Below are positions 58,157 through 64,000 of a stretch of 64,000 nucleotides of DNA, piece by piece. The DNA lies in NCBI GenBank assembly GCA_028044295.1, contig JAOFSE010000007.1, positions 1 to 64,000 of the forward strand. The letters are read 5' to 3'. A program made the translations under genes and the position numbers. Source of the DNA: Sulfurimonas sp. (GTDB lineage Bacteria > Campylobacterota > Campylobacteria > Campylobacterales > Sulfurimonadaceae). A model generated the notes under the pieces. It was not told the DNA's origin and made no database searches. It was given only the letters and a program-made list of their open reading frames with translations. The first letter of the stretch is position 1. Each line of letters starts with the position of its first letter.

Positions 58157-59701
58157 ATGAGTAACAAAGAACAACACTCTTTTTCTAGCATAGTATCAGT
58201 TAATCCGTATAAAAATACATATGTAAATGCTGTATCTAGTTTCCTTAGCGAAACACAGTCTCCAGAGTACACAAAAAATCAATTTACAACATCATATATA
58301 AATACTAAAGATTTTTTAAATTCTCAAATTTCAATTAGTAAAAATATACCTGATGAAGATATATATGATGCAATTTTCAATAAGGTGTATGATGAAGTAG
58401 GTCTAGACCAAGCAATAACATACTATATTCAATACATTGAAATTTTCAATACTTTAGATGAAGAAAATAGAACTTTTCATGTATTTATCGTTGACCCTCT
58501 TGTAATAGAAGATACGTTTGTAGAGTCTATTGAAAATATAAAATATTTAGACAACATTACTCCCTCACCTCTTCTTATAAAGTCTTTATATGCAAAAGAC
58601 ATTATTGAAGATGGAAGCGTTGCTTGTTTTATATACTTTCAAGAGAATGATACTTTTATAACTATCTACGACGAAAAAGAATTTATATATACAAAATCTT
58701 TAAACTATTCATTTAAACAAATGCATGAAAGATTTTGTGAAATTTTTGGAGAGCAGGTTGAATATTCTGACTTTATAAACTTCTTGTCTTCAGAAACGTT
58801 AAAAGATACAACAAGTAGTTATAAAGAACCAACTATTAAGTTATATAAAGAAATATTTGCAAACATAAATGATATATTAACTTATGTTAAAAGAGCTCTA
58901 AATATAGAAGTTATAGAAGATATTTATATTGACTCTCAAGTTAAGATAGCAACTCATCTCGATGAGATGGCAGAGGTTGAACTTAATATAAAAAGTAATA
59001 CTTTTGACTTTGAGTATGGTTTTGAAAGTGAAGACACTGAAATAGATCATATGCATATGTTAATGCATTTAAATACGACACTTCCAAAGGAAGATATTTA
59101 CCACTGTAACTTTACTACTTATCATCGTCCTCCTAAGTTTGTTCAAAGAGAGAGTGGACGAGTAATAATGTTGGCTGTTGCATCACTTATTTTAGCATTT
59201 GTGTACCCAGTTTCATATTGGACTTTAACATATGCTCAAAACTTGCAATATACTCTACTTCAAGAAGAGTATAGAGAAGTTCATAATATAAAAATAACAA
59301 GAGAAGCTACTATCAAAAATAGAGAGGCTGATAAGTCTAAGACATTAAAACAGCTAAATTATGAAAAAGATCAGTATGTTCAAAAGAAAAACACACTGAT
59401 AAAAATTCATGATGTTAAAGTAAACTACCCAATGAAAGCTAGTCTTTTATATACATTAACAAAAGATATTAATAGGTATTCTGTGAAGCTTGAAAGTATT
59501 GTCTATAAAGAAGATGAAGCTGATGGTAAAAATAAACACGTAAAACTTGGATTAGTATCATCTAGGGATAAGAAAATCACCGATTTACTTAAGTATTTAA
59601 CTAGAGTATACGAGGGGAAATTCAATTTTTCACTAGAAGAGATATCGTATGAAGAAGAATCGAAACTATACTTCAGTGAAGTGAAAGTGAATCTAATATG
59701 A
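58157..59701 (+). CDS. PilM-PilN-like assembly protein of a type IV pilus/transformation system
   Basis: 514 residues. The first ~330 are cytoplasmic, with a PilM-like core (FHVFIVDPLVIEDTFVESI, SVACFIYFQENDTFITIYDEKEF resembles the actin-like strands). One membrane helix follows at about 336-356 (IMLAVASLILAFVYPVSYW), then a coiled coil and a PilN-like periplasmic domain. MSHA loci have mshI at this position. The apparent fusion of PilM and PilN functions fits Campylobacter Cts-type systems. Its stop overlaps the next start (ATGA). Confidence 0.72.
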   Translation: MSNKEQHSFSSIVSVNPYKNTYVNAVSSFLSETQSPEYTKNQFTTSYINTKDFLNSQISISKNIPDEDIYDAIFNKVYDEVGLDQAITYYIQYIEIFNTLDEENRTFHVFIVDPLVIEDTFVESIENIKYLDNITPSPLLIKSLYAKDIIEDGSVACFIYFQENDTFITIYDEKEFIYTKSLNYSFKQMHERFCEIFGEQVEYSDFINFLSSETLKDTTSSYKEPTIKLYKEIFANINDILTYVKRALNIEVIEDIYIDSQVKIATHLDEMAEVELNIKSNTFDFEYGFESEDTEIDHMHMLMHLNTTLPKEDIYHCNFTTYHRPPKFVQRESGRVIMLAVASLILAFVYPVSYWTLTYAQNLQYTLLQEEYREVHNIKITREATIKNREADKSKTLKQLNYEKDQYVQKKNTLIKIHDVKVNYPMKASLLYTLTKDINRYSVKLESIVYKEDEADGKNKHVKLGLVSSRDKKITDLLKYLTRVYEGKFNFSLEEISYEEESKLYFSEVKVNLI

Positions 59702-60333
59702 ACTTTAAATTAATGCTAGAAGACAATTTACATAAAGTAGATAACTTTTTTAAAGATAAAACTAAGAAAGATACATATTACGTTTACATTATGGTTGTTG
59801 GTATAATAGCTGGGCTTTCTTACCCATTTTATGACTTATCAGTTGATGAATTTATGTCAGCAAAAGACAAAGTCAACTCTGTTTCTCAAAAACTATCTAC
59901 TGATAAGATCTACTTAAAAGTAAATCCAGAGACTAAGATAGTTAAAATTGAGCAAGATATCAAAAGACTTCAAACAGAGCTGCAGATCAATAAAGAGAAC
60001 AATGAATATATAAAAAGTAAAATAGATACTATCTCATCGTTAATTTATGATGAAAGAGCTTGGGGTGAATATATAAATTCAATATCAAAAAATGCTAAAC
60101 GTAATAATGTAAAGATATTAAACTTTACAAATAAGTACTCAACGAACACTGAAGAATTTGGACATATGTTAGATATTACTTTAGATGTTAAAGGTAACTA
60201 TCAAAACACGATTAAGTTTATTAACTCACTAGAACAAAGTGAACTTGTTGTTGATGTACACCATTTAAATATGAAAGCTGAAAATGCATTAAATACAAGA
60301 CTAAACATCTCAGTATGGGGGATTACTTACTAA
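59698..60333 (+). CDS. PilO/MshJ-like inner-membrane protein
   Basis: 211 residues: short cytoplasmic N-terminus, one helix (about 27-44, YYVYIMVVGIIAGLSYPFY), coiled coil (KIEQDIKRLQTELQINKEN) and a periplasmic ferredoxin-like domain (LDITLDVKGNYQNTIKFINSL). This is the PilO/GspM pattern. It starts within the stop codon of the preceding gene and should form the periplasmic bridge between the inner-membrane motor and secretin. Confidence 0.78.
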   Translation: MNFKLMLEDNLHKVDNFFKDKTKKDTYYVYIMVVGIIAGLSYPFYDLSVDEFMSAKDKVNSVSQKLSTDKIYLKVNPETKIVKIEQDIKRLQTELQINKENNEYIKSKIDTISSLIYDERAWGEYINSISKNAKRNNVKILNFTNKYSTNTEEFGHMLDITLDVKGNYQNTIKFINSLEQSELVVDVHHLNMKAENALNTRLNISVWGITY

Positions 60334-60785
60334 TGAAAACTAAAAGCTTATTAATTTCAACAGTTTTAATTGGAACTACTCTTATTGCTACTGAACTATC
60401 TTGGGTCGATGAACAAGTTAATGCTATCAAACCAGCAAGAAAATCAGCGAATATATCATCTATTAAAAATCCATTTGTTTTTTTAGAAAAAAACGGATAT
60501 ACAAAACCTGAAGTTAAAAAAGTTGATAAAGGAAATTCCGACTCAGTTAATACATCTTCTACTAATTCATCAATCAGAGAAGTCGTATATAATAAATTAA
60601 CTTTAGACACTGTGATTAACTCATCCATAATGGTTAATGGAAAATGGTATAAAAAAACTGACACCATAAATGGTTATAAAATAGTAGCGATAAATAAAAC
60701 ATCTGTTACACTTAAAAAAGGCACTCAGAAAATGGTTCTATCAACACGTAGTAAAAAACAAAATTTAAAATTTAAAAATAAGTAG
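60333..60785 (+). CDS. PilP/MshK/CtsR-like periplasmic protein
   Basis: 150 residues from ATG 60333 (MKTKSLLISTVLIGTTLIA, signal peptide), overlapping the previous stop (TAATG). The C-terminal ~70 residues (TVINSSIMVNGKWYKKTDTINGYKI to KGTQKMVLS) have the small beta-barrel pattern of PilP/GspC homology regions that dock on the secretin. The central part is a flexible Ser/Asn-rich linker. Confidence 0.68.
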   Translation: MKTKSLLISTVLIGTTLIATELSWVDEQVNAIKPARKSANISSIKNPFVFLEKNGYTKPEVKKVDKGNSDSVNTSSTNSSIREVVYNKLTLDTVINSSIMVNGKWYKKTDTINGYKIVAINKTSVTLKKGTQKMVLSTRSKKQNLKFKNK

Positions 60786-60793
60786 GATTGATT

Positions 60794-62320
60794 ATGAAAC
60801 TTATAAAAACGACACTAACGACAACAATTTTATCACTTCTTCTATCAAGTAGTGTACTTGCCGACTGTTCATATGAGCTTTTTAGTATTAGTTCAACAAA
60901 AAACACAAAAATAATGGACTTTGTAGAGCAACTAAGTGATGAATGTGACTACAGCATTATCATTACTGATCCAAGAGCTGAAAAGTTTTTAAATACAAGG
61001 CTAAATAAAACAAATCTAAATAACCTTACTATTTCTGAAGTTTTCAATATCATATTAAATGAAAACAACCTTTCATATACTTTAGAAAACAATCTTCTAA
61101 AAATATCATATTTAACTACAAAGATGTTTAGTATAGATTATATTCTTTCATCTAGAAAGAGTGAAGGTACAACAGACATTACACTCTCATCAGAAGGCGC
61201 TGGTATGGCTACTGCACAACAAGGTGGGGCAGCAACTACGGCAGATGGTGAAGGAGAGTCTGGTAAATCTGGAAAATCTGGTGTAAATATAGAAACATCA
61301 GATGAAGTTAAATTCTGGCATGAGCTAGACCTAGAGTTTCAAAGTATTTTAAATAGACCAGAAGATATATATACAGCTGAAGCACCAATTATAAATAAAA
61401 ATGCTGGTATCGTTACTGTTACAGCAACGGCTAAACAACTTACTAGGCTAGAAAAATATATTGAAAATCTTCAAAGTAAGGTTGAATTACAAGTTCTTAT
61501 TGATGTCCAACTGCTTTCAGTTACAATGAGTAAAGGTAGAACAACCGGTGTTGATTGGAAGCAGTTATATGCTCTTCAAGATATAGATATTAGTTATAAC
61601 ACTGGTCTAGGAAAAGACTATACAGGAGATGATGTTGTCACCCTAAGTACTGATGGTGTACAATTGAAAGAAGTAATAAAATTCCTAAATACTCAGGGTG
61701 ATGTTAGTTCAATCTCAAACCCTAAAGTTTTAACTTTAAATAATCAACCAGCTCTTATAACAGCTGGTACAGAGTATTTCTATAAGATAACAAGCACAGA
61801 AACTCTTGCTGGTGCTGGAACTGGTGCGCAGAGTGCAAGTGAAGATGTTCAATCTATATTTGCTGGTGTACTACTAGATATTACACCAGAAATCTCTGAT
61901 GATGACACAATTACATTAAAAATCAATCCATCTCTATCAGATGCAGTTGATAGTTCATTCTCTATTACTGCTAATACGGATAGAACTATGCCACCAGACT
62001 TAACACGTCGCCAACTATCTTCGGTTGTTACAGTTAAAGATGGAAATCGTATTATTCTAGGTGGTCTAATTACTACAAGAAATAATATTGAATCAAATAG
62101 TGTTCCTATACTTGGTAGTATCCCTATCATTAACTATTTATTTAAATATGAGGAAAAAATTAAAACTATTGAAGAGTTGGTTATAGTTATTGAGCCACAT
62201 ATTATTAGAAAAGGAAAAAGTGATCTTTCTCTATCTGACTTAGGCTATGAAGGATTATCTAACTCTGTACTTAAACATAATAGTAATAAAATTACAGTGA
62301 AAGAGGAAGATGGAATCTAG
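60794..62320 (+). CDS. Secretin (PilQ/MshL/CtsD-like)
   Basis: 508 residues from ATG 60794 (AGGA upstream; TTG 60788 rejected). A signal peptide ends near VLADC. Then come an STN/N0-type region (about 30-110), a Gly/Ser/Ala-rich insert (about 145-170), N-domains and the secretin barrel: SISNPKVLTLNNQPALITAG, DITPEISDDDTITLKINP, GGLITTRNNIESNSVPILG and LVIVIEPHII. It forms the outer-membrane pore of the machine. It overlaps the ATPase gene by 11 bp. Confidence 0.9.
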   Translation: MKLIKTTLTTTILSLLLSSSVLADCSYELFSISSTKNTKIMDFVEQLSDECDYSIIITDPRAEKFLNTRLNKTNLNNLTISEVFNIILNENNLSYTLENNLLKISYLTTKMFSIDYILSSRKSEGTTDITLSSEGAGMATAQQGGAATTADGEGESGKSGKSGVNIETSDEVKFWHELDLEFQSILNRPEDIYTAEAPIINKNAGIVTVTATAKQLTRLEKYIENLQSKVELQVLIDVQLLSVTMSKGRTTGVDWKQLYALQDIDISYNTGLGKDYTGDDVVTLSTDGVQLKEVIKFLNTQGDVSSISNPKVLTLNNQPALITAGTEYFYKITSTETLAGAGTGAQSASEDVQSIFAGVLLDITPEISDDDTITLKINPSLSDAVDSSFSITANTDRTMPPDLTRRQLSSVVTVKDGNRIILGGLITTRNNIESNSVPILGSIPIINYLFKYEEKIKTIEELVIVIEPHIIRKGKSDLSLSDLGYEGLSNSVLKHNSNKITVKEEDGI

Positions 62321-63128
62321 TTTATACCAAGATTCTCGGGATGTTTTCCTAGATACTGTAAATACAAAAGACTACATTCAACTTGATAGAGTATCAATAA
62401 TTTACCAATCTTTACTTGACTCTATCAAAAAACCTTTAAAAATGATACTACTGTATGGAAAACCAGGTACTGGCAAAAGTATGTTTTTATCTAAATTACA
62501 TGATACGCTTAAAGAAACTCAACAAATATACCTATATAATAACCCTATCTTAGATGAGAGTGAATTTTTTAAAACAATTGCACAAGACCTTTACGGAATT
62601 GAATATAGTGGAGAGTTAAACTTTACCCAGTTTATGAAGGTAGTAGAAAATAAAGAGCTTTATAAAGCAATAATTCCATTAATCTTACTAGATGAAGCAC
62701 AACTTTACTCTCCCGCGCTTATGGAAAAAATACGCCTTCTATCAGATACGAGAAAAGTTAAGTTTGTAATAGCACTTCATAAAACTGAAAAAGAAGATTT
62801 AATAGCAAAAGAACATTTTCAAACTCGTATTTGGCAAAGCATTAAACTTGAAAATGCATCTATTGTTGAACTTCAAACTTATGTACAAAAAAAACTTTTA
62901 AAAGCAAACTGTTTTGACACTGCGAATATGTTCTCAAAAAAATCTATAAAACTTATCCATAAATTAACTGATGGAAACTATAGAGATACTAATAAACTTA
63001 TCTATACAATATTTGATATTTACGCTCATTATCAAGAAAATTCTCCATATAAAATAAAAAGTACCAGAGAAGTGGCAAATAAATTTATAGAAATGTCAGC
63101 GATACATACAGGTCTTATTAATGCTTAA
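62310..63128 (+). CDS. MshM/ExeA/CtsP-like AAA ATPase
   Basis: 272 residues. Walker A is LYGKPGTGKSMFLSK, Walker B is IPLILLDEAQLYS, and the sensor region is KVKFVIALHKTEKED. ExeA-type ATPases help secretin assembly; the Campylobacter CtsP relative is needed for DNA uptake. It has no peptidoglycan-binding domain. It overlaps both neighbours by 8-11 bp. Confidence 0.85.
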   Translation: MESSLYQDSRDVFLDTVNTKDYIQLDRVSIIYQSLLDSIKKPLKMILLYGKPGTGKSMFLSKLHDTLKETQQIYLYNNPILDESEFFKTIAQDLYGIEYSGELNFTQFMKVVENKELYKAIIPLILLDEAQLYSPALMEKIRLLSDTRKVKFVIALHKTEKEDLIAKEHFQTRIWQSIKLENASIVELQTYVQKKLLKANCFDTANMFSKKSIKLIHKLTDGNYRDTNKLIYTIFDIYAHYQENSPYKIKSTREVANKFIEMSAIHTGLINA

Positions 63129-63909
63129 TATTCATGACTTAGAAGTTAGACAAAGAAAATATAAACTAAAATCATATATTCCATATATAATAAGTTTTGC
63201 ATCTATATTAATAGTAAGTACAACTATAGTATTTCTATATTCAGAACAAAAAAATTTATCTACATCAAAAAAAATAGAGACTCAAAAACATGAACCTATT
63301 AAAGTAGAAAAAACTGAACCTATTGTAAAGAATAGAAAACCAAAAGAGACTACACCAGTTATTCCTCAGCAAAATAAAAAACTATCTTTTGCCCCATCAA
63401 TGAATTTCATCAAAAAGATTCAATCAGATACTCTTCCTAATTATAAAAAAAATGAAGTGATAGAAGAAGTAGATATAGATATTAAAATTGAAGAAGCTAA
63501 AAAAAGTATTACTCAAATAGTTTCTAAACCTAAAGTTGCAACTATTGAAAAAGAAGCTTTAGTTCAAGAAAATGCTGTAAAAAGCACTCTATCAGTTTCA
63601 AAAAATAATAGTGCAGATATTCAAGGTGTTATAAAAAGATTTAAAAGTAGTAATAGCCCTGCTCTAAGTCTATTTATAGCTAAAACATATTATAAGAATA
63701 AAGAGTATCATAAGTCTTATAACTATGCCTTAATTACTAATGAAATTAATAATGGTATTGAAGATAGTTGGCTTATTTTTGCTAAATCACTAGTTAAGCT
63801 TAATGAGAAAGAGATGGCAATTGAAACTTTAAAGAAGTATATCAAGCACTCTAAATCAACTCAAGCTAGAACCTTACTAGATGAAATATCTTCAGGAAAA
63901 TTTAAATGA
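63121..63909 (+). CDS. MshN-like TPR membrane protein
   Basis: 262 residues: a short basic cytoplasmic N-terminus, one helix (about 17-38, YIPYIISFASILIVSTTIVFLY), a Lys/Glu-rich linker, and C-terminal TPR-like repeats (LFIAKTYYKNKEYHKSYNYAL, KSLVKLNEKEMAIETLKKYIK). In MSHA loci mshN follows mshM, as here. It probably anchors protein interactions in the periplasm. Confidence 0.72.
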   Translation: MLNIHDLEVRQRKYKLKSYIPYIISFASILIVSTTIVFLYSEQKNLSTSKKIETQKHEPIKVEKTEPIVKNRKPKETTPVIPQQNKKLSFAPSMNFIKKIQSDTLPNYKKNEVIEEVDIDIKIEEAKKSITQIVSKPKVATIEKEALVQENAVKSTLSVSKNNSADIQGVIKRFKSSNSPALSLFIAKTYYKNKEYHKSYNYALITNEINNGIEDSWLIFAKSLVKLNEKEMAIETLKKYIKHSKSTQARTLLDEISSGKFK

Positions 63910-64000
63910 AAACAGTATTAATACTACTTATCACATTATCTTTGTATGCTGACACAAAGCAGCAGATGCTAAGTCTTTATCAAAATGAAAAATACAAAAA
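63906..64000 (+). CDS. Next gene of the pilus operon, N-terminus only
   Basis: The ATG at 63906 overlaps the preceding stop as ATGA. About 31 codons are visible: a signal peptide (MKTVLILLITLSLYA) followed by DTKQQMLSLYQNEKYK, which looks like the start of a helical repeat protein. The rest lies outside the window. The ATPase (MshE/CtsE) and inner-membrane (MshG/CtsF) genes would be expected just beyond. Confidence 0.7.
   Translation, partial: MKTVLILLITLSLYADTKQQMLSLYQNEKYK

Overview
The window is about 64 kb of AT-rich chromosome from a member of the Campylobacterota (Epsilonproteobacteria), most like Sulfurimonas or a near relative. The basis is gene content and order: lysS-glyA-DUF1882, a PpiD-like gene followed by ftsA-ftsZ, mlaA-mlaC with an RND protein, a Csd6/Csd4 cell-shape pair, a voltage-sensor-type K+ channel beside gatB, a ferredoxin:thioredoxin reductase-rhodanese fusion, and a Cts/MSHA-type pilus or transformation locus. 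Genes are tightly packed, with no non-coding gap above about 140 bp. TTG and GTG starts are frequent. I see no tRNA, rRNA, CRISPR array, prophage or insertion sequence. The assignment comes from recognising families by eye, not from a database search.

Layout. 1-7.1 kb (+): lysS end, glyA, DUF1882, SPOR protein, trpE, aroE, chemoreceptor. 7.1-12.6 kb (-): RND-mlaC-mlaA lipid-transport set, recR, mltA. 12.7-19.2 kb: dnaJ, a YdhR-like gene, a class II aldolase-like gene, a small unknown, then ppiD-like-ftsA-ftsZ. 19.2-22.8 kb (-): DUF4149, prmC, BatD-like, M48 peptidase. 23-25 kb: EF-hand protein, Dabb protein, SLC13 permease. 25-29.5 kb (-): an LPP20/DUF4384 protein and two exported caspase-like proteins. 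29.5-39.9 kb (-): gpsA, RCK protein, K+ channel, gatB, CZB chemoreceptor, YwbE, diguanylate cyclase, small membrane protein, atpB, truD, ribF. 40-43.7 kb (+): three tandem paralogous lipoproteins, then an overlapping set (two YqjD/YqjE-like proteins, a cNMP-binding protein, an AI-2E-family permease). 43.7-50 kb (mostly -): tlyA, a tiny acidic ORF, ligA, MATE, small unknown, HMA lipoprotein (+), MFS. 50-64 kb (+): flaG, argG, FTR-rhodanese, rplI, hslV, hslU, era, csd6-like, csd4-like, then the pilus/transformation operon running off the end.

How the genes work together: the cell-envelope theme is strong. It includes division (ftsA/ftsZ), peptidoglycan trimming and cell shape (mltA, Csd6-like, Csd4-like, SPOR), outer-membrane lipid asymmetry (Mla plus RND) and a secretin-based machine. 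Sensing and motility appear as two chemoreceptors, a GGDEF protein and flaG with a candidate sigma-28 promoter.

The most unusual signals are these. (1) The palindrome CTACATGTAG occurs 10 times exactly, and its core TACATGTA 28 times, across genes and a terminator, like an undescribed HIP1-type or uptake-type genomic word. (2) Two genes (BatD-like and MATE) only make complete proteins if they start at ATC or ATT codons overlapping the upstream gene. (3) A 48-codon acidic microprotein sits between ligA and tlyA. (4) A periplasmic caspase-like pair sits beside an LPP20/DUF4384 protein.
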